Source: Candidatus Omnitrophota bacterium (GTDB lineage Bacteria > Omnitrophota > Gorgyraeia > 2-02-FULL-51-18). From it: a stretch of 38,849 bases of DNA. The DNA lies in the NCBI GenBank assembly GCA_016197155.1, contig JACPWF010000014.1, forward strand, positions 1-38,849. Direction: 5' to 3'. This document shows, piece after piece, positions 1 through 6,488 of this stretch; the first letter of the stretch is position 1, and each line of letters starts with the position of its first letter. The notes under the pieces were generated by a model. It was given only the letters and a program-made list of their open reading frames with translations. It had not been told where the DNA came from and searched no databases. Both the position numbers and the translations under genes were made by a program.

Positions 1-129
1 GAAGGTCAGGGCAGGGCCAGCCGTTTGGGGGAAGAGTATTTGCAGGAGAAGGAGGCGCTTCAGATTCGCGAGGAGATTTTTTCTCTATTAAGACAGATCA
101 ACAGCCTGATCAACTATCTAAGGCCCTAG
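1..129 (+). CDS. C-terminal fragment of a small helical protein (5' end outside window)
   Basis: Frame 1 is open from the first base and ends with TAG at 127-129, giving 42 residues of a C-terminus. The segment is charged and amphipathic (REEIFSLLRQINSLINYL near the end) and looks like the last helix of a four-helix-bundle protein of the 23S rRNA intervening-sequence type. That assignment is only a guess from style, because the rest lies outside the window. The same DNA is also open in frame 3, which continues into the giant ORF, so two same-strand frames overlap here. One of them is probably an inserted gene inside the other. Confidence 0.4.
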   Translation, partial: EGQGRASRLGEEYLQEKEALQIREEIFSLLRQINSLINYLRP

Positions 130-3100
130 ATTTACCACTTTTCCACCATCCACGACCCACCATCCACGATCCCCACACCGCAGTCCTCATCGCGGGAGGC
201 TACCACACGCCTAATCTAAAATATTTACTCAAACAAAAAAACATCTCCTACATCGTCCTCACCCCGCAGATCCTGAACGAAACAAACCAAAGACGGTACG
301 AGACCCTTCTTTTGAATCAAAAGTTATCCGGCCAACCGCTTCCCTCGGCGCCGTTTGAACCAATGTCTCACACCATCGCTCTCGAGCAAGTCCTTGCCAG
401 CCGTCTCTCTAACCCCAACCCCGAGGCAAGGCTGGAGATGTTGGGTGAGTTGGGGGCGAGGATGGCAGTAGATGACACTCAAATTCAAAACTGGCCGCCG
501 GCTAAAATTCGGGGACTTTTAGCGAAGGAAATCGAGGCCCTTCCGTGGGATCAGATTTGTGTGCTTGATGAGAATCAAATGCTTGCGCTTCAGAACCGAG
601 CGAAGAAATTAAACGTTCATCTCCGAAGCTCCGCCCCGCAGACGGATCGGTTGCCAGCCGACCTTGACACAATCGACGCGCGGATGGCGGGGGAAAAGAC
701 AGGAGTCGGAAGTTGGAACGAATCGTTATTTATGCGAATGATGTTTATGGGTCTCACGCCAATCGCTAATTTTCACCCAGGCCACCAGCAAGATGGCGCC
801 AATGGCGCTTATGATGTACAGAAGAGTCAGGTTGTCCAAAAGAAGCCTCCTTATTTTTCAATCATAATGGCGCTGGCAAAAAAAATCAGACACGCGGCGA
901 TTCCGACCGAAAACCTTCTGATATCAAACGGCACACCCGACGCAAAATTGGGTACCACGAGCGTCGCAAAGAGGATCGATCCGACGTTCGTCAACACCTT
1001 GCTTCCGCTGGCGCGCCTCTTATCGGATATCATAGGCGCGATTCTAACATACCCCTCCATGGCTGTCAATTCGCTCTCCGCCGCGCCTGCCCGCCAACGC
1101 CCTAGTGGCGGGCGGCTGGCGGGGGAAGGGACAGAAGCCAGTAGACAGGAGACAGTAGTCAGCGAAGGGCAAGGAAATCCCAGCGCCTCGCGGTTGGCGA
1201 TTTTAGAACCGAATTACTTGGTTTTTGTTGCTTCGAGTTTGAGGAGTCTTTTTTCGAGGGAGGGGACGGCCACGCGGACGGCGTCTTCAAGCGCGGTCAG
1301 GCGGTTTTTGACTTCGATCATTTCCTCTTTAACCGTCATCATGTCTTCGTGGACTGTGGTGACCACTTCGGCGACGGTTCTAAACTCGCCCTTCAAATCT
1401 TCGACTAATGCCGCAACCTGGCCGGCGGTAAACTCTTTCTTAAAATCCATTTCCTTTCCTCCTGCTCGGGGAAGTCTAACAGGAGATAGCTTTGCTGTCA
1501 AGCCGTTCGCGCAAGCAACCGCCGCGCCTACCTCCGCCACTACAACTCTGGCGGACAGGCGCCAACTCCCTAGTGGCGGGCTTGCCTCCGCCACTATAGC
1601 TCCGGTCACCGTTTCACACGGAGATTCTTCGGCGCCAGAGTGCGCGGCGCCTCGGAATGACGGGCGGGGAGCGTGGATGGCGTATTTCACGCCCGAGCAG
1701 AGATTGGAAGACGCCTTGAAAAGAATCGATGCAGCCCACGCCGGAAAGCTTCTTACCTCATTTCATGTTGGTCAGATAGCAGATGGTCTTGCCATGAGTC
1801 AACAAAGAAATGGTTTGTTATCACCGGCGCCGGATATTTCAGAAATGCTCGAACAGCACATGGCTAAGTCGTTGGATGGTCCCAATAAAAACATGGAGGA
1901 GTTTTTATCGTTATATCACCAAAATAAGGAAGGGGGAAATGACCTTCGAAAGCAGTTGGAAAGCGATGGGTCTACTTTTCTCTTGAATTTTCCCAGACCC
2001 CAAGGGGGCTGGGCGGCTTATCCGTGTGTATTTAACAAAGCGGGTTTCGCAAGCTTTGTCGCCGATCTAACAGAAAAGAATTCGGTGTTAGCCAGGATAT
2101 TTTTAATCGCTGTTTCCGAGAATCTACAGAAGACAGTAGTCAGCGAAGGGCGAGGAAATCCCAGCGCCTCGAGGCTCGCGGTGAGCGTAGGGACTGTTGA
2201 AGACACAGGGCCTTTGAACTTATTTGCTACTCAACAAAAAGCCGCCGCGCTTGTGAGAGAGATTAACGAACGATTGGCTAGGAGTAGCATAGACTCCGAG
2301 ACTGTGCGGGCAGAGACGGACGGTTTTCTGAATGAAAAGGTGCGGGTATCTGGTTCCGTAGATAGAAGCGCCTGGGTTAGTTTTTTTTCTGGTATTGGAG
2401 ATCTTTCCGATGGCTCCCAAGCGCGGGTATTTTTGGAGGCCCTTTTATCAGCGCTTATTTCCACAGAAGAGACAACTGGCCAGGATGATGTGCCAGTAAC
2501 GGCCGATAGAATAAATCAGTGGCTGATCACAAATGGGATTCAAGCCGAATCGACAAAGGCGGAGGTGGATAGTGATTATGGCAGAATTCGAATCGTTCAT
2601 TTTTTTCCCAGAGGCGGGCCGTTCACAATCCTTATTCAAGGTTTAGCGGACAGCCCGCGCGCCAGAGCTTTTCTCCGGACAGCGCTTTTGGCTCTTGTTA
2701 ATATGGATCGTTCCGTTGCGCCTGCCCGCCAACGCATTAGTGGCGGGTCTGCCTCCGCCACTACAGCTCCGGTCACCGTTTCAAACGGAGATCCTTCGGC
2801 GCCAGAGATCGCGGCGCCTCGGACTGACGGGCGGGGTGCGCGGATGGCGGACGCACCGGAAGATTACGGCGAAGTTCACTCTTGGAAAGAGGCTTTTGAT
2901 AAAGCGCGTGAGCTTTTAAATAGCAAAGCGTTGGGAGCGGTGGCCACCGTGTCTTTATCAGAATATCGATCAGGGCGATATTTTGCAGCTATTTTGGATG
3001 TACCTGATTATAAGAATAGGGGCATCGATGAACTTGGCTATTTGAATCAACTTGCTGATATTTCACCCTCTCTATACGCGGGAAATGAGAGATTTCGTTT

Positions 3101-4442
3101 GATTTATAGAAGTATTTCGGTTGAGGGATACGGGGAAATAAAAACTTTGGTCATTGTCTATTTAAAATCTGGAGAAATATTCCCGCAGCCCGCCGCGCGG
3201 CTCGTCGCCACAGCCACTCCCGCGCGGCTGGCCGAAAGAGTCAGAGGCGCGAGGCTTGGTTTTTCGGACGGGAGAAGGGGCAGGGGAAGGGACAGAAGAC
3301 AGACGACAGAAGACAGAAATCAGGAAAGCCTTAAAAGATCGGCGGGTCCGGCAATATTTGAAAACCGTCTGCGGACGACGGGAAGCGTGAGCGAACGGGC
3401 GAGACTGCTCGCGGAAGAGCGGGTGGGAAGCCGTAGGGGCGCGATTCATCGCGCCCCCCGGACCGGCGATGGCAGACACCGCCTGGGCGCCATAAATGGC
3501 GCCCCTACGCTGGCCAATGGATTCAAATCCCTCGAAGCGCTCTTGGGAGAAACCCCGGCCCTGGCGGCAGAGGTGGGTGTGCTGGCCGCCAATCTTGCCA
3601 GACAAACCAACACCCTCGACCACTTGATCGCCCTTTCCATTCTTCGGGATCAGGCCTCCATTCTCCGATTTGAAGAAAATGGCGACACCGTCAAGATTTA
3701 TGCCCACGCCGAATCGGGCGAAGCGCTTTTATCAACGGTTTCCATTCAAAAAACCATTCTTCGGGGTCAATCTGAACAAGAAAAGGCGATCAAGCTCTCC
3801 GACCTCGTCGGGGCCGTCCAGCAGGCTTCGGCTTTGAACGGCGCCGAACCTTACCGGCAAATGCTTGCGGCGCCAAAGAACGTATCGGTTTATCTGAACG
3901 GCTTGGAAGGCCTCCCGCCGGGCTTGAAAGAGGCGGTCCTTGAAAATATGCTCACGAACCTTGCCGCGCGTCATGAAAAGGGCACGCAGTTTCTTTTGTC
4001 GGGGGATAGGGATTTGGTCGGCCTGGCTGTTCACATTCTTCGAGAGAATGAAAGACTAAGCCGCCACCGCGATATTTTCCTTGAAGAAGGACAGGCCTTC
4101 AGCGATCCGAATGCCAACAGGGCCTACCTGGTCTTTAATAATTATTATCTTCAAAACCGGGCTTTGTTCAAAGGACAGGAAGACCGCGTTGTCGCTTTGG
4201 AAGACATTCAGGAAAGCCCCACCCAGGGAGTGGCCGGCCTCGATCCTTTCGGCCCCGCCGCGACGCTGGCCCAACTGGCCGCCCTCGACCGCGAGAAGGC
4301 GCGCCTCTTTTACACCTCCTTAACCGGCAGAACCTGGGTCCCTGGCCAATTTTTCTTCGTTCCCCGCCTCACCCAAATCAACGTGACCCAGGCCATCCGC
4401 GCCTACGAGACCACCGCCCGCATGGCCGGGCAGTCGGTTTAA
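3..4442 (+). CDS. Giant mosaic protein with in-frame repeat insertions (5' partial)
   Basis: This frame has no stop from base 3 to 4442. The first good-looking internal start is TTG at 312, but the codons before it encode protein-like sequence (VLIAGGYHTPNLKYLLKQKN at 183-242), so the gene most likely begins upstream of the window. I do not recognise a catalytic domain. Visible features are: an ARMA-like linker at about 456, 675, 1672, 2838 and 4420; three degenerate modules ending in AR-x-FL near 2090, 2420 and 2665; repeat-derived linkers at 1083-1199, 1557-1682, 2132-2180, 2720-2850 and 3180-3509; and a long well-formed C-terminal region (about 3510-4442) rich in Leu, Ala and Glu. Three small genes lie on the opposite strand inside it (726-839, 851-1033, 1214-1450). 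Giant modular proteins are known from Omnitrophota. Function unknown. The stretches opposite the nested genes may be translated filler, or the ORF may be partly non-coding. Confidence 0.6.
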   Translation, partial: RSGQGQPFGGRVFAGEGGASDSRGDFFSIKTDQQPDQLSKALDLPLFHHPRPTIHDPHTAVLIAGGYHTPNLKYLLKQKNISYIVLTPQILNETNQRRYETLLLNQKLSGQPLPSAPFEPMSHTIALEQVLASRLSNPNPEARLEMLGELGARMAVDDTQIQNWPPAKIRGLLAKEIEALPWDQICVLDENQMLALQNRAKKLNVHLRSSAPQTDRLPADLDTIDARMAGEKTGVGSWNESLFMRMMFMGLTPIANFHPGHQQDGANGAYDVQKSQVVQKKPPYFSIIMALAKKIRHAAIPTENLLISNGTPDAKLGTTSVAKRIDPTFVNTLLPLARLLSDIIGAILTYPSMAVNSLSAAPARQRPSGGRLAGEGTEASRQETVVSEGQGNPSASRLAILEPNYLVFVASSLRSLFSREGTATRTASSSAVRRFLTSIISSLTVIMSSWTVVTTSATVLNSPFKSSTNAATWPAVNSFLKSISFPPARGSLTGDSFAVKPFAQATAAPTSATTTLADRRQLPSGGLASATIAPVTVSHGDSSAPECAAPRNDGRGAWMAYFTPEQRLEDALKRIDAAHAGKLLTSFHVGQIADGLAMSQQRNGLLSPAPDISEMLEQHMAKSLDGPNKNMEEFLSLYHQNKEGGNDLRKQLESDGSTFLLNFPRPQGGWAAYPCVFNKAGFASFVADLTEKNSVLARIFLIAVSENLQKTVVSEGRGNPSASRLAVSVGTVEDTGPLNLFATQQKAAALVREINERLARSSIDSETVRAETDGFLNEKVRVSGSVDRSAWVSFFSGIGDLSDGSQARVFLEALLSALISTEETTGQDDVPVTADRINQWLITNGIQAESTKAEVDSDYGRIRIVHFFPRGGPFTILIQGLADSPRARAFLRTALLALVNMDRSVAPARQRISGGSASATTAPVTVSNGDPSAPEIAAPRTDGRGARMADAPEDYGEVHSWKEAFDKARELLNSKALGAVATVSLSEYRSGRYFAAILDVPDYKNRGIDELGYLNQLADISPSLYAGNERFRLIYRSISVEGYGEIKTLVIVYLKSGEIFPQPAARLVATATPARLAERVRGARLGFSDGRRGRGRDRRQTTEDRNQESLKRSAGPAIFENRLRTTGSVSERARLLAEERVGSRRGAIHRAPRTGDGRHRLGAINGAPTLANGFKSLEALLGETPALAAEVGVLAANLARQTNTLDHLIALSILRDQASILRFEENGDTVKIYAHAESGEALLSTVSIQKTILRGQSEQEKAIKLSDLVGAVQQASALNGAEPYRQMLAAPKNVSVYLNGLEGLPPGLKEAVLENMLTNLAARHEKGTQFLLSGDRDLVGLAVHILRENERLSRHRDIFLEEGQAFSDPNANRAYLVFNNYYLQNRALFKGQEDRVVALEDIQESPTQGVAGLDPFGPAATLAQLAALDREKARLFYTSLTGRTWVPGQFFFVPRLTQINVTQAIRAYETTARMAGQSV
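726..839 (-). CDS. Nested 37-aa single-pass membrane protein
   Basis: On the minus strand a TTG start at 839-837 is preceded by GGAGG (850-846) and opens a 37-codon frame ending TAA at 726. The product starts MDNLTLLYIISAIGAILL, has one hydrophobic segment of about 20 residues, and ends in a His/Lys-rich tail (KHHSHK). It starts 11 bases after the stop of the 60-aa gene at 851-1033, so the two look like a small operon. It lies wholly inside the plus-strand giant ORF. No function is known to me. The clean SD, membrane topology and tandem arrangement are the evidence that it is real. Confidence 0.5.
   Translation of the reverse strand: MDNLTLLYIISAIGAILLVAWVKISDWRETHKHHSHK
851..1033 (-). CDS. 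Nested 60-aa two-TM membrane protein
   Basis: A minus-strand frame of 60 codons from ATG at 1033, ending TAA at 851. An in-frame ATG at 1069 would add 12 residues, but those resemble flanking sequence rather than protein. The product has a charged N-terminus (MISDKRRASGSKVL) and two hydrophobic stretches, roughly residues 16-30 and 42-57. It resembles a common class of short bacterial proteins with the pattern 'helix, ILFATLVV, short loop, second helix, MIEK' whose role is unknown. It is followed at 839 by a 37-aa membrane protein behind a strong SD. Both lie antisense inside the giant plus-strand ORF. Confidence 0.5.
   Translation of the reverse strand: MISDKRRASGSKVLTNVGSILFATLVVPNFASGVPFDIRRFSVGIAACLIFFASAIMIEK
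1083..1199. repeat. Composite dispersed repeat block (elements A1, E1, B1)
   Basis: Three repeat pieces lie side by side. A1 contains an 8-bp perfect hairpin, GCCCGCCA (1089-1096) with TGGCGGGC (1106-1113). E1 is a purine-rich run beginning GGGGAAGGGACAGAAG at 1122, seen again at 3283. B1 (1151-1199) recurs with few changes at 2132-2180. The whole block is translated without a stop in the giant ORF and adjoins the 3' end of the nested gene at 1214-1450. Confidence 0.7.
1214..1450 (-). CDS. Nested 78-aa coiled-coil protein
   Basis: The minus strand carries a perfect AGGAGG (1463-1458) seven bases before ATG at 1450, then 78 codons to TAA at 1214. A longer antisense frame runs upstream to 1690, but the SD fixes the start at 1450. 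The protein is highly charged and predicted helical, with heptad-like spacing (VKEEMIEVKNRLTALEDAV near the centre), and it ends LLKLEATKTK. Small solo coiled-coil proteins of this kind are common in uncultured bacterial genomes and have no assigned job. The gene sits between repeat blocks at 1083-1199 and 1557-1682, like a cassette, inside the opposite-strand giant ORF. Confidence 0.6.
   Translation of the reverse strand: MDFKKEFTAGQVAALVEDLKGEFRTVAEVVTTVHEDMMTVKEEMIEVKNRLTALEDAVRVAVPSLEKRLLKLEATKTK
1557..1682. repeat. Long dispersed repeat, copy A2
   Basis: About 125 bp that match 2720-2850 closely by eye. Both copies carry TAGTGGCGGG, then GCCTCCGCCACTA, then CTCCGGTCACCGTTTCA, and end with a GACGGGCGGGG run followed by GGATGGCG. 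An inverted pair, TAGTGGCGG and CCGCCACTA, forms a hairpin. The copy is read in the same frame as the second copy of the giant ORF and ends at an ARMA-like junction (GAWMA). Confidence 0.8.
2132..2180. repeat. Dispersed repeat, copy B2
   Basis: 49 bp starting GACAGTAGTCAGCGAAGGGC, differing from 1151-1199 at only a few positions. Both copies are in the same frame of the giant ORF, giving TVVSEGRGNPSASRLA here and TVVSEGQGNPSASRLA at the first copy. Confidence 0.75.
2720..2850. repeat. Long dispersed repeat, copy A3
   Basis: Second full copy of the 1557-1682 repeat, with the same internal hairpin (TAGTGGCGGG with CCGCCACTA) and the same end next to an ARMA junction (GARMA at about 2836-2850). 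It begins with GCGCCTGCCCGCCAACGC, which is also the start of the shorter A1 copy at 1083. Confidence 0.8.
3283..3320. repeat. Purine-rich short repeat (ACAGAAGAC units), copy E2
   Basis: GGGGAAGGGACAGAAGAC at 3283-3300 repeats the piece at 1122 with one mismatch in the last few bases. It is followed by further ACAGAAGACAG units. It is translated as an Arg/Gln/Asp-rich linker inside the giant ORF. Confidence 0.55.
3432..3509. repeat. GTAGGGGC palindromic element inside coding sequence
   Basis: CGTAGGGGC (3432-3440) is mirrored by GCCCCTACG (3501-3509), with two inner palindromes: GCGCGATTCATCGCGC and GGCGCCATAAATGGCGCC. Elements of the form 'GTAGGGGC ... GCCCCTAC' are dispersed in many bacterial genomes, usually between genes. 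Here the copy lies inside the giant ORF and is translated in frame. Confidence 0.75.
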
Positions 4443-4465
4443 TTTTCATTTTTAATCAAGTCTTG

Positions 4466-4494
4466 TTGCGCCAAATCGGCGGGCATGCTATTCT
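4466..4494 (+). promoter_or_regulatory. Candidate promoter of the 77-aa membrane protein gene
   Basis: TTGCGC (4466-4471), 17-bp spacer, TATTCT (4489-4494). The start ATG at 4504 is only 9 bases after the -10 box and no SD precedes it, which fits a leaderless or near-leaderless mRNA. Confidence 0.4.
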
Positions 4495-4503
4495 GAATCG
4501 CCC

Positions 4504-4737
4504 ATGACGACACCTGAAAAATGGTACTTCAAAACCTCCGCGGTCGTGGTCGCTTTTTTGGCCGTGGGGCCGCTGGCGCTACCCCTTGTGTGGTTCAACC
4601 CGCGCTACGACAAGCGGACCAAGGCCATCGTGACGGTCGCGGCGGCCATCGCCACCTGGCTCATGGGGGCGGCGATGCTCAAGTCCTTTCAGGCGATCCT
4701 GAATTATTATCACGAGTTAAAATCGAGCATGAATTGA
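4504..4737 (+). CDS. Small two-TM membrane protein (77 aa)
   Basis: A 77-residue protein starting MTTPEKWYFKT with two hydrophobic helices, about residues 11-30 and 42-62, joined by a charged loop (NPRYDKRTK). The pattern 'WYF..., GPLALPLVWFNPRY, charged loop, second helix' is one I recognise as a recurring small bacterial membrane protein, sometimes behind a zinc ribbon, but I know no function. There is no zinc ribbon here. The C-terminus (YYHELKSSMN) is polar. It stands alone between the giant ORF and the next promoter, and no SD is visible before the ATG. Confidence 0.75.
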   Translation: MTTPEKWYFKTSAVVVAFLAVGPLALPLVWFNPRYDKRTKAIVTVAAAIATWLMGAAMLKSFQAILNYYHELKSSMN

Positions 4738-4754
4738 CGGGGCTTGACAAGCCA

Positions 4755-4782
4755 TTGACTTTCGCGGAAAGACTGGTATAAT
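4755..4782 (+). promoter_or_regulatory. Promoter upstream of the secreted Ala/Pro-rich protein
   Basis: TTGACT (4755-4760), 16-bp spacer, TATAAT (4777-4782). A second TTGACA lies at 4744 but is too far from the -10 box. The AGGGGG SD follows at 4802. Confidence 0.65.
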
Positions 4783-4813
4783 TTTCTGAAAATTCACTTA
4801 AAGGGGGCTGAAC

Positions 4814-5326
4814 ATGAAAAGATTCTCGTTTTTGGTGGCAATCTCTCTTTTAATCCCGGCGGCTTTGTGGGCCGAGGAAACAGCGGCTCCCGCGGCTTCG
4901 TCCTCGGACACGGCCTCGAGCGCCCCGGCGGCGGCCCCGGCCTTGACTGAAACGGCTCCGGCGCCCGTGTCACCCGCTCCGGCGGCAGAGGCCACAACGG
5001 CCCCCGCGGCGGATCCGGCAACGGAAGTCAAGCCGGCGAGCGAGACGGCCCCAGCCGAGCCCGCCAAACCGGCGGCTGAAAATCTCGAGTTTGTCTCCGG
5101 CGAGATCAGCGCCGTCGACGAGGCCAACAAATCCATCACCGTCAAACTCTACGGCGAAACCGAAAACGCCTCCAAAGAAAAAACCCTGTCGGTCAAGCTT
5201 GACACCACGACCGATATCACCGACGGCGAGAAAGACCGCGATCTCAAATCCCTGACCGCGGGTACCGAGGTGGATGTCGAGTACGACCCCGCCACCAACA
5301 AGGCCACGTATATTTTCGTTTATTAA
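4814..5326 (+). CDS. Secreted Ala/Pro/Glu-rich protein with small beta-type C-terminal domain
   Basis: 170 residues. Residues 1-20 form a signal peptide (MKRFSFLVAISLLIPAALWA). Residues 21-92 are a low-complexity Ala/Pro/Glu/Thr linker, probably disordered. Residues 93-170 form a compact domain (starting FVSGEISAVDEANKSITVKL) resembling DUF5666-like small beta barrels. The AGGGGG SD eight bases before ATG 4814 and a good promoter at 4755 support expression as its own unit. Likely periplasmic or envelope-attached by its linker. The biochemical role is unknown, and the DUF5666 similarity is by pattern only. Confidence 0.75.
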   Translation: MKRFSFLVAISLLIPAALWAEETAAPAASSSDTASSAPAAAPALTETAPAPVSPAPAAEATTAPAADPATEVKPASETAPAEPAKPAAENLEFVSGEISAVDEANKSITVKLYGETENASKEKTLSVKLDTTTDITDGEKDRDLKSLTAGTEVDVEYDPATNKATYIFVY

Positions 5327-5334
5327 GTGAGCAC

Positions 5335-5415
5335 CGGACTTGCGCGACCGTTAGGGAGCGCCAAGTCCGCCGTGCGAACTTATCCTGAGGAAGCGCCCAA
5401 GCGCTGACGAAGGAT
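5335..5415. repeat. Intergenic hairpin-rich repeat reaching into the tilS leader
   Basis: Two hairpins: CGGACTTG (5335-5342) with CAAGTCCG (5362-5369), and ATCCT (5382-5386) with AGGAT (5411-5415) enclosing AGCGC/GCGCT. The TTATCCTGAGGA...GAAGGAT style resembles dispersed repeats in many bacterial genomes. Its right arm supplies the AAGGA that acts as SD for tilS at 5419. Confidence 0.5.
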
Positions 5416-5418
5416 CCG

Positions 5419-6171
5419 ATGGTTCACGCCAAGCCGCTTCTCAACAGCGTTTCCAAAACGAACCGCCGTCACTCACTGATCCAAAAGGGTGACGGCGTTG
5501 TTGTTGGCTTATCGGGCGGGCCGGATTCGACGGCCCTGGCCCTAATCCTTTCTCTTTTTGCCCGTAAATACCGCCTGCGGCTTTACGCGGCTCATCTGAA
5601 CCACGGTCTTCAGGAAGAGGCCGCGAGCCACGAGATTCTGTCCAAAAAGCTCGCGCAAAGTCTGGGGTTTCCGTTCCATTCCAAAAAACTCAATATCCGC
5701 CGCCTGGCCAAAGAGCGGCGCCGTTCGATCGAGGAAACGGGCCGGGATGAGCGTTACCGCTTCTTCGCCGAGGTCGCGCGCAGGACGCGCGCCAAAAAAA
5801 TCGCGACGGCCCATACGCTCGACGACCAGGCCGAAACGGTGCTTTTGCGCATCCTGAGGGGAACCGGCCTGCGGGGCCTGGCCGGCATTCCGGTCAAGAG
5901 AAGGCACGGCCGCCGCCTCATGGTCATCCGCCCATTTCTGGAAACCCCCAAAAAAACCATTTTGGACTTTCTTCAAAAAAATAAAATCCCCTTCGCGAAG
6001 GACCCCACCAACCGGAACCTGGGCTTCGCGCGCAACCGCGTGCGGCATTGGCTCATCCCGCAAATCGAGCGCCGCTTCGGCCGGAACATCCGCCGGACGC
6101 TGGTGAGGCTGGCCGAGTCGGCCGCTTCCGGATCCCCTGCGCCGGGGACGGGTCGTCCGTCGGCGGCTTGA
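5419..6171 (+). CDS. tilS: tRNA(Ile)-lysidine synthase
   Basis: TilS attaches lysine to C34 of tRNA-Ile(CAU) using ATP, which switches codon reading from AUG to AUA. The PP-loop motif SGGPDS is at residues 32-37. Further family signatures are HLNHGL (about 60-65), the ATAHTLDDQAET segment (about 130-140) and LRGTGLRGLAGI (about 146-157), followed by DPTNRN and RNRVRHWLIPQI. The 250-aa length covers the N-terminal catalytic domain only, so the C-terminal tRNA-binding domains of the long E. coli form are absent, as in many short TilS proteins. ATG 5419 has AAGGA five bases upstream. The last ~15 residues (Gly/Ser/Pro-rich) look like a loose tail. Confidence 0.93.
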   Translation: MVHAKPLLNSVSKTNRRHSLIQKGDGVVVGLSGGPDSTALALILSLFARKYRLRLYAAHLNHGLQEEAASHEILSKKLAQSLGFPFHSKKLNIRRLAKERRRSIEETGRDERYRFFAEVARRTRAKKIATAHTLDDQAETVLLRILRGTGLRGLAGIPVKRRHGRRLMVIRPFLETPKKTILDFLQKNKIPFAKDPTNRNLGFARNRVRHWLIPQIERRFGRNIRRTLVRLAESAASGSPAPGTGRPSAA

Positions 6172-6196
6172 CAGAATAGGAGGAATATAGTAAACT
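6168..6196 (+). promoter_or_regulatory. Promoter and possible autoregulatory operator of the toxin-antitoxin pair
   Basis: TTGACA (6168-6173, overlapping the tilS stop), 17-bp spacer, TAAACT (6191-6196). An imperfect dyad (AATAGGAGG and CTCCTATATT) covers the spacer and -10 region, a likely site for the AbrB-type antitoxin to repress itself. The AGGAGG SD follows at 6207. Confidence 0.55.
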
Positions 6197-6215
6197 CCTA
6201 TATTAGGAGGCTACC

Positions 6216-6488
6216 ATGGCCATTAGCAAAGTGACGCGCAACTACCAGATCACCATTCCGGCAATGGTCCGCGAACTGCTTCACGTTCAGGTGGGGAGTC
6301 TTGTGGACTTCATTGTCAAAAAAGGGCAGGTCATTTTAAAGCCCAAGGCGCTTGTGGATGAAGACCAGTCCTGGTTTTGGTCCAAGGAGTGGCAGGAAGG
6401 CGAGCGGGAGGTGGAGGAGTCCAAGCGAAAAGGGAGGGGCATGGCATTCAAAAACGTCCAGGAAATGAGAAGGCATTTTGCGAAATAA
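6216..6488 (+). CDS. AbrB/MazE-type antitoxin
   Basis: 90 residues. The N-terminal 45 residues form a SpoVT/AbrB swapped-hairpin DNA-binding domain (KVTRNYQITIPAMVRELL, then VGSLVDFIVKKGQVILKP). The rest is acidic and helical, with WFWSKEWQEGEREVEE, and is the part expected to wrap the toxin. AGGAGG lies just before ATG 6216. The gene overlaps the downstream RelE-like gene by 11 bases, which is typical of co-translated toxin-antitoxin pairs. As in other such pairs, it probably binds the dyad in its own promoter. Confidence 0.88.
   Translation: MAISKVTRNYQITIPAMVRELLHVQVGSLVDFIVKKGQVILKPKALVDEDQSWFWSKEWQEGEREVEESKRKGRGMAFKNVQEMRRHFAK

Noticed and set aside
1214-1690. A 158-aa antisense reading frame
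   Set aside because: The SD at 1463-1458 and the domain boundary put the real start at 1450. The upstream part is repeat A2 read backwards.
1083-3509. CRISPR array
   Set aside because: Repeats are few, of different types, unevenly spaced and inside coding sequence; no regular spacers.
3162-3707. A 181-aa antisense frame in the giant ORF
   Set aside because: Made of the reversed palindrome and GC-rich linker; no SD, no domain, low complexity.
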